This document shows positions 16,855 through 27,106 of a DNA stretch of 41,161 nucleotides, piece by piece; positions within the stretch are counted from its first letter, which is position 1; every line of letters starts with the position of its first letter. The notes under the pieces were generated by a model. That model was not told the origin of the DNA and ran no database searches. It saw only the letters and a program-made list of their open reading frames with translations. Source of the stretch: Roseovarius aestuariivivens (lineage in GTDB: Bacteria > Pseudomonadota > Alphaproteobacteria > Rhodobacterales > Rhodobacteraceae). The stretch spans positions 1 to 41,161 of the forward strand of contig NZ_SJEY01000016.1 of the NCBI RefSeq assembly GCF_004761875.1, in the 5' to 3' direction. Position numbers and translations under genes: made by a program.

Positions 16855-17871
16855 TTAGTTCGACGCGCGGAACTCTTCGAGCGTGGTCACCACGAGATCG
16901 TAAAGTTCCTGACCGGGAAGGCCCTGAGCCTCCATATCGGAGATCCAGGCTTCGCGGGCGGGCTCGGCGGCCTTGGCGCGGAATTCTTCTTTCACGCTGT
17001 CGTCAATCATGACCTTCTGTACGCCCTTCTCCTCAAGGACGCTGTCCCAACGCTGCAGCAGTTCCGCGTAATTGGCCAAGTAGTGATCGAGCGCCTCGGG
17101 TACCGAGCTGTCAAGCGCCGCGCGGTGTTCGTCAGAGAGCGACTCGTAGGCGTCGATATTCACCACAACCGGGCAATTCACCGTGCCGGGGTTAAGGTTC
17201 GCGGTCCACCAATCCGCCTGGTTGATCGTACCAAAGCTCAGATGCGCATGCTGCGCGAAGGCTACGGTATCGACCACGCCGGATTCCATCGCCTGGTAGG
17301 CTTCAGTCGCCGTCACGGACGTGGGTACAGCGCCTACGGCCTCGAACGCGGCGCCAAGCCCTCCCGTGGCGCGCACGCGCATTCCTTCGAATTCGGCGAG
17401 ATCATCACGCGGCTCGCCGGTCCCGACGAGGTTGTATTGCGGCATAGGCGACGTCATCAAAAGCTTAGCATTCCACTGCGCCATCTCCTCGGCCGCGGCC
17501 GGGTGGTTGTAGACGGCGGTCGAGACCGCAAGCTCTTCTTCGAGGTTACTCACGCCGAGGAAAGGCAGTTCCAACACGGTGACGACACGGTTCTTGTCCG
17601 GGTGATATCCCGCGCAGAACTGCGCCATCTCAAACGCGCCGATGGAAATCCCGTCGAGGTTCTCGCGGTTTTTCGACAGGCCGCCATAGCTGATATTCAT
17701 GGTGAATTCGCCGTTGGTCTTTTCGGACACAAGCTCGGCGAGTTTCTCGACATGTTCGGTGAAGGCGCGGCGTTTGCCCCAGAGGGACACGTTCCATTCG
17801 GTCGCAAGGGCCTCACCGGCGAAGGCAAAAGACAGCGCGGCGGTGACGCCGGCTCCGATCAGTTTCTGCAT
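16855..17871 (-). CDS. dctP: TRAP transporter periplasmic substrate-binding protein (DctP)
   Basis: The 338-residue product begins with a signal peptide (MQKLIGAGVTAALSFAFAGEALA, cleavage about residue 23), then a TRAP binding-protein fold. Family marks are the segment GEFTMNISYGGLSK, the EFEGMRVRATGG region with the conserved Arg of the ligand salt bridge, and the VPTSVTATEAYQAMESGVVDTVAF block. It captures an organic acid in the periplasm and delivers it to DctQM. The substrate is not known; the TeaA-like context (USP in the operon) is not proof of ectoine. ATG 17871 follows GGGAGAGAAC; the longer frame would bury the signal peptide. Confidence 0.92.
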   Translation of the reverse strand: MQKLIGAGVTAALSFAFAGEALATEWNVSLWGKRRAFTEHVEKLAELVSEKTNGEFTMNISYGGLSKNRENLDGISIGAFEMAQFCAGYHPDKNRVVTVLELPFLGVSNLEEELAVSTAVYNHPAAAEEMAQWNAKLLMTSPMPQYNLVGTGEPRDDLAEFEGMRVRATGGLGAAFEAVGAVPTSVTATEAYQAMESGVVDTVAFAQHAHLSFGTINQADWWTANLNPGTVNCPVVVNIDAYESLSDEHRAALDSSVPEALDHYLANYAELLQRWDSVLEEKGVQKVMIDDSVKEEFRAKAAEPAREAWISDMEAQGLPGQELYDLVVTTLEEFRASN

Positions 17872-18088
17872 TGTTCTCTCTCCCTGAATTATCCGGGTGA
17901 TATTAGGCAGGCAGGCGCGAGGTGCAACCGTGGATTTGCCGCGACGGTGAGGTCCGCGTCTGACGAGGACGTGCGGCATTTCCTTCATCTGGCCAGAAAT
18001 ACCTTAGCCGGTTCAGAGTATGGCACCCCCAGCCAAGCGACAGGCATGGCGCCGCCACGCCTGTGGATCACGCTTTATTATTAAAGGC

Positions 18089-18595
18089 TTACTCTGCCGC
18101 CTCCCGGCGCGGAAGCACCCAGTCCGGGCGCGGGAAATGACAGGTATAGCCGTTCGGAAACTTCTCCAGGTAATCCTGGTGTTCGGGTTCGGCCTCCCAG
18201 AAATCGCCCACCGGCTCGACCTCGGTCACGACCTTTCCGGGCCAAATACCCGAGGCATTCACGTCGGCGATGGTGTCCTCGGCCACGGTCTTTTGCTCGT
18301 CATTCACGTAGTAAATGGCGGAACGGTAGGACATACCCACGTCGTTGCCTTGACGGTTCTTCGTGGTGGGATCGTGGATCTGAAAAAAGAATTCCAGCAG
18401 TTTGCGATAGCTGATCTTCTCAGGATCATAAATGATTTCAATGCCTTCAGCGTGGGTGCCGTGATTGCGGTAGGTGGCGTTGGGGACATCTCCGCCGGTA
18501 TAGCCCACCCGCGTTTTTTCGACGCCGGGCATTTTGCGGATCAGGTCCTGCATGCCCCAGAAGCAGCCTCCGGCCAGAACAGCGCGTTCGCTCAT
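18089..18595 (-). CDS. msrA: Peptide methionine-S-sulfoxide reductase MsrA
   Basis: The 168-residue enzyme reduces the S epimer of methionine sulfoxide in proteins. It has the catalytic GCFWG motif with Cys11, the [12 protein letters not shown] stretch, the [16 protein letters not shown] segment, FFQIHDPT and [15 protein letters not shown], all diagnostic. A second Cys (151, YTCHFPRP) is a possible resolving residue. Its ATG overlaps the msrB stop by four bases (ATGA), so the two are translationally coupled. It is cytoplasmic, as there is no signal peptide. Confidence 0.96.
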   Translation of the reverse strand: MSERAVLAGGCFWGMQDLIRKMPGVEKTRVGYTGGDVPNATYRNHGTHAEGIEIIYDPEKISYRKLLEFFFQIHDPTTKNRQGNDVGMSYRSAIYYVNDEQKTVAEDTIADVNASGIWPGKVVTEVEPVGDFWEAEPEHQDYLEKFPNGYTCHFPRPDWVLPRREAAE

Positions 18596-19035
18596 TGGAT
18601 TTCCTCCACTTGATTCAAGTACTTACCGTAACCCTCGGCTTCCATGTCGTCGCGATGGATGAACCGTAAGGATGCGGAGTTGATGCAATAGCGCAGCCCG
18701 CCGCGGTCTCGGGGGCCGTCGGGAAAGACGTGGCCCAGATGGCTGTCGCCATGCGAACTGCGCACCTCGGTGCGGACCATGCCAAGAGAATCGTCGCGTA
18801 ATTCCGAAACGTTAGCGGGCTCTATCGGCTTGGTGAAGCTGGGCCAGCCGCAGCCGGATTCGAACTTGTCGGAGGACGCGAAGAGCGGTTCACCCGATAC
18901 GATGTCGACGTAAATCCCCGGTTCCTTGTGGTCGTTGTACTGGCCGGCGAAGGGCCGCTCGGTGCCGTTTTCCTGGGTGACCCGATATTCCTCGGGGCTG
19001 AGCTTTGCGATGGCCTCGTCGCTCTTTTTGTACAT
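18592..19035 (-). CDS. msrB: Peptide methionine-R-sulfoxide reductase MsrB (zinc-less form)
   Basis: The 147-residue enzyme reduces the R epimer of methionine sulfoxide. The catalytic Cys117 is in [11 protein letters not shown], the second Cys62 in SGCGWPSF is the likely resolving Cys, and the [17 protein letters not shown] core is intact. The first zinc-type CxxC is replaced by VDIVSGE, so this is the zinc-less form known in many proteobacteria. I place the start at ATG 19035 because GGAGG stands at a normal distance; further ATGs at 19044 and 19059 are less likely. It forms a pair with msrA, with a 10-bp palindrome upstream. Confidence 0.94.
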   Translation of the reverse strand: MYKKSDEAIAKLSPEEYRVTQENGTERPFAGQYNDHKEPGIYVDIVSGEPLFASSDKFESGCGWPSFTKPIEPANVSELRDDSLGMVRTEVRSSHGDSHLGHVFPDGPRDRGGLRYCINSASLRFIHRDDMEAEGYGKYLNQVEEIQ

Positions 19036-19067
19036 TTCGTACATCCTCCAAACAGGCATTTATCCAA

Positions 19068-19077
19068 TTTGTACAAA
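19068..19077. promoter_or_regulatory. TTTGTACAAA palindrome upstream of msrB
   Basis: This perfect 10-bp palindrome lies 33 bp before the msrB start, where an operator or core promoter would be. Flanking bases give two more matching pairs after one mismatch (CCAATTTGTACAAAATGTGG). It may bind a dimeric regulator; which one is unknown. Confidence 0.4.
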
Positions 19078-19147
19078 ATGTGGAGGCCCCGATCCATGTT
19101 GCAAGGGGCGGATCACCAACATGTCACCGCCCGGCAGGGACAGCCGG

Positions 19148-19852
19148 TCAGATGACCTTGATCACGTCCTTGTCGATGGCGAGCATATAGCCGCGCCGGG
19201 CGATGTTCTTGACGAGTAGTTCCGAGATCATCTGGTTGCCGAGCGTGTCGCGCAGACGCTTGATGCGGGTCGCGCCCGCGGCCTCTTCGCAATCTTCCGT
19301 ACTGCGGCCCGAGATGACCGCCTCGATCTGCGCGCCGGTCAGCACGTCATCGTCCATCCGTGCCTCGGCCAGAACGGCGAGGGTTTCCATCGCGGCGTCA
19401 GTCAGCTTGAAGCCCATGTTGTTGAGATAGACGGTGCGTTCCTCGCGGCTGATGAGCAGCGAGCTGACCTGAATGCCCGAGCGCTCTATCTGCGCCATGC
19501 GGCGGTTGAGCGCGATCAGCATCACGAGAAAGACCAGCGCGGCGATCAGGAGAGCGGTGGCGAAGACCAGAAGCACGAAGATCACCATGCGGTAGCTGGC
19601 CAGCGTTTCGGAGAAGGCGGTGCCAGACAAGGCCAGAATCTCCAGGAGCTTGATTTCGGCATCCGAGGTCAGCAGGTCGTTCTCAACGAAGATCCGCTCG
19701 ACCTTGGCGTTGAAGGCGTTGGCATCGGGCAGGGTGAGGAACAGGAACACCGCCGCGAGAGCGAGAATGGTCACGATGGCGATGACGCCGAAGAGAACGA
19801 CCCGGTTGCCCGACTTGCGGGCATCGGCGGCGGAACTGAGGATCTCCTGCAC
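19148..19852 (-). CDS. Membrane-anchored winged-helix protein (ToxR-like, inverted layout)
   Basis: The 234-residue protein has two membrane helices, about 18-40 and 88-115, separated by a loop of roughly 47 residues that should face the periplasm (IFVENDLLTSDAEIKLLEILALSG). The C-terminal half, about 130-232, looks like an OmpR/PhoB-type winged helix: TERTVYLNNMGFKLTDAAMETL-like strands and helices, then ATRIKRLRDTLG and the ARRGYMLAI hairpin motif. ToxR-type regulators have the DNA-binding domain first; here it comes last. I infer a one-component sensor working from the membrane, but direct DNA binding is unproven. The start is GTG 19852, with AAAGGA before it, 16 bp after the small secreted-protein gene, so the two are likely co-translated. 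Confidence 0.65.
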   Translation of the reverse strand: MQEILSSAADARKSGNRVVLFGVIAIVTILALAAVFLFLTLPDANAFNAKVERIFVENDLLTSDAEIKLLEILALSGTAFSETLASYRMVIFVLLVFATALLIAALVFLVMLIALNRRMAQIERSGIQVSSLLISREERTVYLNNMGFKLTDAAMETLAVLAEARMDDDVLTGAQIEAVISGRSTEDCEEAAGATRIKRLRDTLGNQMISELLVKNIARRGYMLAIDKDVIKVI

Positions 19853-19868
19853 GCGCGGTCCTTTCGCG

Positions 19869-20111
19869 TTACTTCTTTCTGACCGACAGCACCTTGAGCA
19901 GGGTCAGCCCGTCGCGCTGCAGCCGCTTTTGCAGCCGTGCCGTGGCATCGGCCACGGTACAGTCGCCGCCGACCTGCGCCACCTCGTAGAACAGCTCCAG
20001 CGGATTGTCGCGCTTGGCCTTGTATTCGACAACACAGGCCGCCTGCGCCGCGACGGCGGAGGCGAAGATCAGCCCGAGGGCCAGCGAGGAGAGGCGTGTC
20101 ATGCGTTTCAT
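19869..20111 (-). CDS. Small secreted two-cysteine protein, unknown
   Basis: The 80-residue product has a clear signal peptide (LSSLALGLIFASAVAAQA, cleavage after residue 24) and a mature part of 56 residues with Cys26 and Cys51, which may form one disulfide. The mature half is rich in basic residues at its end (LQKRLQRDGLTLLKVLSVRKK region). I recognise no family. It lies directly upstream of the membrane winged-helix gene with a 16-bp gap. A role as the periplasmic partner of that protein is conjecture from position. The start could be the ATG at 20111 or 20102. Confidence 0.65.
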   Translation of the reverse strand: MKRMTRLSSLALGLIFASAVAAQAACVVEYKAKRDNPLELFYEVAQVGGDCTVADATARLQKRLQRDGLTLLKVLSVRKK

Positions 20112-20307
20112 GGCTCAACCATGCGCCAAGCGCCCCCGCTATACAATAACCGTGCGATGCCGAGGACTTGGCGGAGCCTTGCTATCCGATAACAGGGCGG
20201 CGTTATTGCCTGTCTTCCGCGATCTGGACGAGGCTGAGGACATCGCCTTTCGCAGTCGCCCGACGACCGCCGCAGAGGCAGACGCGAAACGCCTGAAAGG
20301 ACATGAC

Positions 20308-20856
20308 ATGACGCATCGCACCTTTATCTCGATCATCCTCGCCGCCGCGCTGGCCGTGACGGGCATGAGTGCCGCGCCGGCCCGCGCCGACAACAAAGAC
20401 GTGGCCAAGTGGATCGCGGGGGCCGTTGCGCTTGGGGTCATTGGCGCGGCCATCGCCGAGGACCGCAAACGCGACCGCCGCCGCAACGAGGCTGTCGCCC
20501 GGCAGCGCACGCAATGGCCCTATTACAATCAGTACGGCACCCCGACACGGCGCTATGACGACGACCGGCGCCACCACGGGCACCACAAGAACAAGGGCCG
20601 CCACGGACACGACCGGCATGACGGATACCGGCGCGACGCGCGCCTTTTCCTGCCGGATGCCTGCCGGGTTCAGATCCCGACGCGCAATGGCACCGTGCGC
20701 GGCTATGGGCGGCGCTGCCTGATCAACTCTTACCCCCATTTCAATGCGCTGCCGCATCAATGCGCCCGGCGTGTGCATGGCGACCGTGGCCGCGTGGTTT
20801 ATGGCGGGCGATGCCTGCGGCAGAACGGCTATCGCACGGCTTTCGACCACAAGTGA
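20308..20856 (+). CDS. Secreted His/Arg-rich four-cysteine protein, unknown
   Basis: The 182-residue product has a signal peptide (FISIILAAALAVTGMSAAPA, cleavage after ARA near 27), then a glycine/alanine hydrophobic segment (WIAGAVALGVIGAAIAE), a very basic His/Asp-rich linker (HHGHHKNKGRHGHDRHD), and a C-terminal domain with four Cys (ACRVQ, RRCLIN, HQCARR, GRCLRQ). The His clusters could bind metals and the Cys could form two disulfides. No family is recognised. ATG 20308 has AAAGGA at the right distance; the long open frame before it overlaps the gene on the opposite strand. It diverges from the small secreted-protein gene and ends at a terminator. Confidence 0.7.
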   Translation: MTHRTFISIILAAALAVTGMSAAPARADNKDVAKWIAGAVALGVIGAAIAEDRKRDRRRNEAVARQRTQWPYYNQYGTPTRRYDDDRRHHGHHKNKGRHGHDRHDGYRRDARLFLPDACRVQIPTRNGTVRGYGRRCLINSYPHFNALPHQCARRVHGDRGRVVYGGRCLRQNGYRTAFDHK

Positions 20857-20880
20857 TCCCGGCGGGGATCGAGCAGGCGG

Positions 20881-20908
20881 AAGGGAGGGGTTTCGGCCCC
20901 TCCCTTTT
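20881..20908 (+). terminator. Rho-independent terminator of the His/Arg-rich protein gene
   Basis: GGGAGGGG pairs with CCCCTCCC around TTTCGG, and is followed by TTTTGTCTTT on the plus strand. It lies 25 bp after the stop codon. Confidence 0.88.
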
Positions 20909-20982
20909 GTCTTTGGCGAGCAGCGGTGGGCCCGGTCTGCCGCGGCTTTTGCATTTCCGGGCAGGCCGTGCTTTTTGGGGGC

Positions 20983-21613
20983 ATGGAGGCACCGCATTTC
21001 CAGTTTGAAACGGACGCGCAGGCCCGGGGGTACGGGCGGATCGCGGGGGTCGACGAGGTCGGGCGTGGCCCGCTAGCCGGGCCGGTCACGGCGGCGGCGG
21101 TGATCCTTGACCCCGCGCGCATCCCCGCGGGCCTGAACGATTCCAAGAAGCTGACGGCGCGGCGGCGTGCGGCGCTGCACGACGAGATATGCGCGGTGGC
21201 GGAGGTAAGCGTGGCGCATGCCAGCGTCGAGGAGATCGACGCCATCAACATCCTGCGCGCCGCCCATCTGGCGATGGAGCGCGCGGTGGCCGGACTGTCG
21301 CGGCCCGCCGATTTGGCGCTGATCGACGGCAACATGATCCCCCGCGCGCTGAGCTGTCCCGGACAGGCGATCGTGAAGGGAGACGCGGTCAGCCTGTCGA
21401 TTTCGGCGGCCTCAATTGTGGCCAAAACAAGGCGTGATCGCATCATGTGGGATTTGGCGCAACACTACCCCGGCTATGGCTGGGAGACGAATGCGGGATA
21501 TGGCTCCAAAAGCCACATGGCGGCGCTTCAAAATCTCGGTGTGACCCCACACCATAGACGTAGTTTCAAACCGGTCCACAATATCTTGTATCAAGAAAAA
21601 TCTATAAACACCT

Positions 21614-21615
<2 letters not shown>
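20983..21615 (+). CDS. rnhB: Ribonuclease HII
   Basis: The 210-residue enzyme cuts the RNA strand of RNA/DNA hybrids and initiates removal of single ribonucleotides. The four catalytic acids of the family are present: D24 and E25 in [14 protein letters not shown]115 in LIDGN and D133 in VKGD, followed by the [13 protein letters not shown] helix. The C-terminal YGSKSHM and HRRSFKPV segments are typical. ATG 20983 starts the conserved N-terminus; in-frame codons before it encode nothing of the family. The gene lies directly before ccrM, an arrangement often seen in Rhodobacteraceae. Confidence 0.95.
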
Positions 21616-22822
<1,207 letters not shown>

Positions 22823-22882
22823 GACAACAACCAAGAACACCGCCGGTGCCTGTGGCCTGACGCATGGCACTTACCTCGACTG

Positions 22883-22911
22883 CCCCCGTCCTTCGTGGCG
22901 GGGGTTTTTTT
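22883..22911 (+). terminator. Rho-independent terminator of ccrM
   Basis: CCCCCG pairs with CGGGGG around a 10-base loop and is followed by seven T. It lies 60 bp after the ccrM stop and 35 bp before the end of the convergent glycosyltransferase gene. Confidence 0.88.
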
Positions 22912-22945
22912 CATGCTGTCCTGTTGGTGCGTGCCCTGCGGAAAA

Positions 22946-25900
22946 TTATTCCGCGGCGGTCGCGAGCGGGTGCATCGCGCGGTCCATGGCCTTGGTCACA
23001 TAGGCGCCCAGAACCTCGGCGCGGGCGTCGAAGGAATGATTTTCGCGCACCCAAGCCACGCGTTTCATCCGCTCGCGGCGCGAGGGCACCTTGAGCGACT
23101 TGAGGATCTTGCCCAGTTCATCGCGGGTGCGGAACACCTTGTAGCCGCCCGGCAGGATATCCTCGATCCCGGTCACGTCGTCCACGATCAGCTGCCCGCC
23201 GCAGGCCAGCACGTCGAAGGCGCGGTTCGAAAGAAACCCTTCGCGCTTCATGTCGTCCCAGTGATCGCACAGGACGGCGGTGCTGCGCTCGTAATAGCTG
23301 GACAGCACCTCGTTGGGGATGTGCGTGCCGCGCAGGCGCTGGTCGGTCAGGAACTGTTCCCACCCGCCGCCGTAGACGTCGATATCCGCTTCGAGCTCCA
23401 CGCTCCATTTGACCACGGTGCGGAAGATGCCGCGCGAGTTGCCGACGAAGAGCGGCTTGCCGGCCTCTCCGGCCACCTCGGTGTCATCGGTCGGCTGGAA
23501 CCGGTCGATATCGGTGCATTGCAGCAGCACCTCGACCGGGACGTCGAGGCTTTCGCGCAGGCGCTCGGCATAGGGAATCGAGGCGACATAGATCTGGTCG
23601 TAGGGTTCGAGTTCGGACAGCGGGATATCGCGCGGATGGCTGATGAGCCAGAGGATGTTGATCTGGTTCGGTTGCGGTTTGTAGCCCGAAAGGCCGCGCA
23701 GGACGATCACCACATCATCGGCCTCGGCAGTGCCGCGGTTCCAGCCTTCGAGACAGTCGACGGTGACGATGAATCCCTGCTTGCGCAGGCTCTTGGCCAG
23801 CGATTCCGCGAAATGGTAATCGCCCCAGTTCATCCGTTCGTTGAAGCGGGCCGAAATCTTGATGGCGATCCGGATCGGCAGATCCTGTGTGGTCAGCGCC
23901 GCGTGCACGGTTTCGGCGCGGTTGTCATAGGTGTGCTTTGTGCGCACGATCTCGCGCAGTTCGGCGACGCGGGCCTCGCGTTCTTCTTCGTGCGACAGCC
24001 AGTATTGCAGTGTCCGGGTGAGAGAGGGCGCATCGGAAAAGGTTGGCACAAGGTCACCGAAGAGTTCCTGCACGCCGAGATCGCCATTGGTCACCAGAAG
24101 GCAGCCCGCCGCCATGGCATCGAACACGCGGCTGTTGCAGCTGCCCCAGTCGCGGGTGGCGACATTGGCGTCGTCGATGGCGATCTTGGTCGAGGCGTAG
24201 ACATTGACGATGTCGCTATAGGCGACGGGGCCGCGCGAAATGCTGGCCAGCGACGTGTCTTCCCAGTTGGCGCCGTAGATCGCGCCGGTACCGTCGATGG
24301 CCTCGGGCACGAGGAATTGCTCGATCGCGCGGGGCGTTCCGACCCAGTTGCCGGTCAGGCAGTAATCGCAGGCCAGTGCCTCTGTCCATTCGCCCTTGGT
24401 CGCGAACTCGTCGTAATTGGTGGCGATGGGAAGAACGGCCACGTCGCGCCCGGTCTTGCCGGCAAGGTAATCCGCCGCCCGCTGCGAGGACGCGAAGAGC
24501 AGATCGTAGGACATCAGGCTGGGGTCTTCGCCCCAGCGGTCGAACCATTGCCGCATCCAGTTGATGGTGACGAGGAACGGGCTTGCCTTGCGCACCTTGG
24601 AGAGGTGGAAGCCGTAGACCATGACGACGAGGATATCGACGCCCGACAGATCGTACCAATCGTCCTTGGTCAGAAAGCGCAGATGCACCGGCACGATTTT
24701 TTGCAGGGCGCGGCCCAGTTCGAGCGCGGTGAAATACTCGCCCGCGGTCGTCGTGTCGCCGGCATCGGCCACGATGAAGGCCACGACCGGGCGCGCGCCG
24801 GTCCAGTAGCTGCGCCGCGTGACCGCGTCCCGGCGGACCTGCCGGCGCAGGAGCGGGCCCCATGTTTTGTTGAACTGGCGGTTGTTGTTGCGCTGGCGAA
24901 CCGCGACGTTCTTTTCCTTGCCGCGGCTGAAGCCGCGGTGGTGCACGATATCGAGACCGTTGTCACAGATCACCGACCGGCCCAGGCCATGCCAGACCTT
25001 GCAGCACAGGTCGATATCTTCGAGCCCGTAGATATAGCTTTCATCGAAGCCGCCCAGCGCGTCGAAATCGGCCTTACGCATGGCCATGAACGCACCGGTG
25101 ACGGCCGGCAGGTCCACCAGCGTCCCGGGCTGGTCCGCCGTTTCATCGCAAAGCCGCGCCTCATAGGGGCGAAACCAGCGCTGCGGCGGGGTGGTGGGGT
25201 TGAAATAGACACCAAGATGCTGCAGCGGCGCGGCGTTCGCGTCGGCCAGGTCGGGGTCGAAATAGTCATAAAGGCTTGACCCGACGAGACCGTTCTGGGG
25301 ATTGGCCAGGTGCTGTTGCAGGCGGCGGCGGAACGGGGCGCGAAAGATCAGGTCGTTATTGGCGAAGATCAGGGTGTCGTGGCTGGCCTCGCGCGCGCCG
25401 TAATTGTTGGAGTCGCTGAAGCTGAAATTGCCGTTGCGCCACAGGAAGCGGATCCGGTGGCCCTGTTCTGCCATGTACTCGCAGACCGCGCGCGAGTCGT
25501 CCGTCGAGTTGTGGTCGACGATCAGCCACTCGATGAGCGACAGGTCCTCGACCGTCGCGGCAGAGGTGAACATGTCTTCGAGCAGCGACGCGCAGTTCCT
25601 ATTGAGCACGATCACCGACACCGGCGCGTCGGTCTTGGGCTCGGGGCCTGTATCGGCCGGACGGGGCACGATGGTCTGGCTGGGCACCACCACCTTGCCG
25701 ATGGGCGCGATCTGCTGGGATGACAGGCGGATGCGGTTCTTGCCCACAAGCGGGGCCACGGACACCGTCACCCCGTCGCTGACCGCAAGGTTAGCGGGCA
25801 ACTCAAAACGGAAGCCGGCGAAACCCGCACCGCCGTGCAGCTCTGCCACGTCTTGGCGCGGCAGGCTGGTGACGGTATGGCAAAGCGGTTCGCCATCAAC

Positions 25901-26863
25901 CGAGAGCACCAGGTTGACCGGGGCGTCGGGTTCTTCGGCGCAGATCGCCCAGCCCACCGCCTCGGTCGGCATGACGCGTTCAAGCTTGCCCAGAACGGTG
26001 GAGTCGGGCAGCACGGACGGCAGAGGCGACGCGGCGCCGGTCTCTTCCTCCTCCGCCGGGTCCTGATCCATGGGCACGGCAAGGGCGGTGCCGGTTTCGA
26101 CAAGGACAAGGCGCAAGTCGGGCGGCGACACCGTCAAAGGGACGAAGCAGCTTAGTTCGAACTTGTATGCGCCCTCGGGAACCGCCTCTTGGAGGTCTTC
26201 GGGAATGGGGCGGCGGGCCAGCACCGAATCCATCACCTTGCCGTCCATCTCGAGCGCGACCCGCGTGGGCAGGCTTCGGGTGGCTTCGTCGAGGGCCCAA
26301 CCCTGCACCTGCAGGCTGCGGTTCTCGAACCGGATGTCGAGCAGGCCGAGGAATTCGGGACGCTGCCAGGAGAGTGTCGGGCAGACGATCTCTACCGGCG
26401 CATCGGGACAGTGCATTTGGATGCCGAGGAAAAGCTCGGCCTCCATCGGCATTTTCTTGACGTCGATGGTGACAGAGATCGTCTCGCCGGGCTTGTAGCC
26501 GGCGAGCGCCTCTTCGTTGAGGATGGTCTGGAACAGACGATACCGCGCGCCCTTGCGCGAGAGCAGGGAGATCCATTCCACCCGCGCGCCATTGGGCGCG
26601 AACATCGGCATCTCGAAGGTGACCGCCTGACGTGACTTGAAGTCGAGATAGCGCAGATCGCCCGCCAGTACGGCGCAATCCCACAGCACCCGGCAATAGC
26701 CGTCATGCTCGTACGGCTCGACCGTCACGGTCGGGGTATCGGACCCGGTCGTGGCAGTGGCTTCGATCTCGCGCCCGCGGAAGGCGAGAAAGGCGGTATC
26801 CAACAGCACCGGCGTTACAGGGATCATGGACTCGCCGGACTCGGAAAAAGAGGTGTCATCCAT
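22946..26863 (-). CDS. Giant three-module glycosyltransferase (GT2 + two GT-B modules)
   Basis: The 1305-residue protein has an N-terminal half (1-410) of beta-rich unknown sequence. A GT-A family 2 module follows at about 415-650, with SVIVLNRN, the NND acceptor-metal motif near 503 and GLEDIDLCCKVW near 612. Then come two CgeB/family-1-like GT-B modules, about 690-985 (SCNSRVFDAMAAGCLLVTND-like) and 1000-1295 (SNRAFDVLACGGQLIVDD), each with the nucleotide-sugar-binding helix near its end. The enzyme could add two or three sugars in one chain. It probably acts in the cytoplasm on the polysaccharide exported by the KpsM-type system. No clear ribosome binding site supports ATG 26863; ATG 26827 is possible. 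Confidence 0.82.
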   Translation of the reverse strand: MDDTSFSESGESMIPVTPVLLDTAFLAFRGREIEATATTGSDTPTVTVEPYEHDGYCRVLWDCAVLAGDLRYLDFKSRQAVTFEMPMFAPNGARVEWISLLSRKGARYRLFQTILNEEALAGYKPGETISVTIDVKKMPMEAELFLGIQMHCPDAPVEIVCPTLSWQRPEFLGLLDIRFENRSLQVQGWALDEATRSLPTRVALEMDGKVMDSVLARRPIPEDLQEAVPEGAYKFELSCFVPLTVSPPDLRLVLVETGTALAVPMDQDPAEEEETGAASPLPSVLPDSTVLGKLERVMPTEAVGWAICAEEPDAPVNLVLSVDGEPLCHTVTSLPRQDVAELHGGAGFAGFRFELPANLAVSDGVTVSVAPLVGKNRIRLSSQQIAPIGKVVVPSQTIVPRPADTGPEPKTDAPVSVIVLNRNCASLLEDMFTSAATVEDLSLIEWLIVDHNSTDDSRAVCEYMAEQGHRIRFLWRNGNFSFSDSNNYGAREASHDTLIFANNDLIFRAPFRRRLQQHLANPQNGLVGSSLYDYFDPDLADANAAPLQHLGVYFNPTTPPQRWFRPYEARLCDETADQPGTLVDLPAVTGAFMAMRKADFDALGGFDESYIYGLEDIDLCCKVWHGLGRSVICDNGLDIVHHRGFSRGKEKNVAVRQRNNNRQFNKTWGPLLRRQVRRDAVTRRSYWTGARPVVAFIVADAGDTTTAGEYFTALELGRALQKIVPVHLRFLTKDDWYDLSGVDILVVMVYGFHLSKVRKASPFLVTINWMRQWFDRWGEDPSLMSYDLLFASSQRAADYLAGKTGRDVAVLPIATNYDEFATKGEWTEALACDYCLTGNWVGTPRAIEQFLVPEAIDGTGAIYGANWEDTSLASISRGPVAYSDIVNVYASTKIAIDDANVATRDWGSCNSRVFDAMAAGCLLVTNGDLGVQELFGDLVPTFSDAPSLTRTLQYWLSHEEEREARVAELREIVRTKHTYDNRAETVHAALTTQDLPIRIAIKISARFNERMNWGDYHFAESLAKSLRKQGFIVTVDCLEGWNRGTAEADDVVIVLRGLSGYKPQPNQINILWLISHPRDIPLSELEPYDQIYVASIPYAERLRESLDVPVEVLLQCTDIDRFQPTDDTEVAGEAGKPLFVGNSRGIFRTVVKWSVELEADIDVYGGGWEQFLTDQRLRGTHIPNEVLSSYYERSTAVLCDHWDDMKREGFLSNRAFDVLACGGQLIVDDVTGIEDILPGGYKVFRTRDELGKILKSLKVPSRRERMKRVAWVRENHSFDARAEVLGAYVTKAMDRAMHPLATAAE

Positions 26864-27106
26864 GCGTTCAAACCAATCGCAATATCGATTTTAGCTTTTG
26901 ATCGCGCTTATTCCATATGCCCGGTATCAAAGCAAGCAACGGTGTTTTTGGAGATATCCAGTTGTTTTAAATTAATATTATTCGTTGTCTGCAAAGAATT
27001 TGGTCAAAGAAAAAACGCGGCGCCGCGCCTTTGGCGGCTTCGCGCGGGGCGCAAAAGGTCGCAGGTGCCGACAGGGCGGAAACAGATCTTTCGTTGTTCT
27101 GGCCGT

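Noticed and set aside
22895..25279. 794-codon plus-strand frame opposite the giant glycosyltransferase
   Set aside because: The minus-strand protein has clear glycosyltransferase motifs throughout; the plus frame has none and is the usual antisense open frame of GC-rich DNA.
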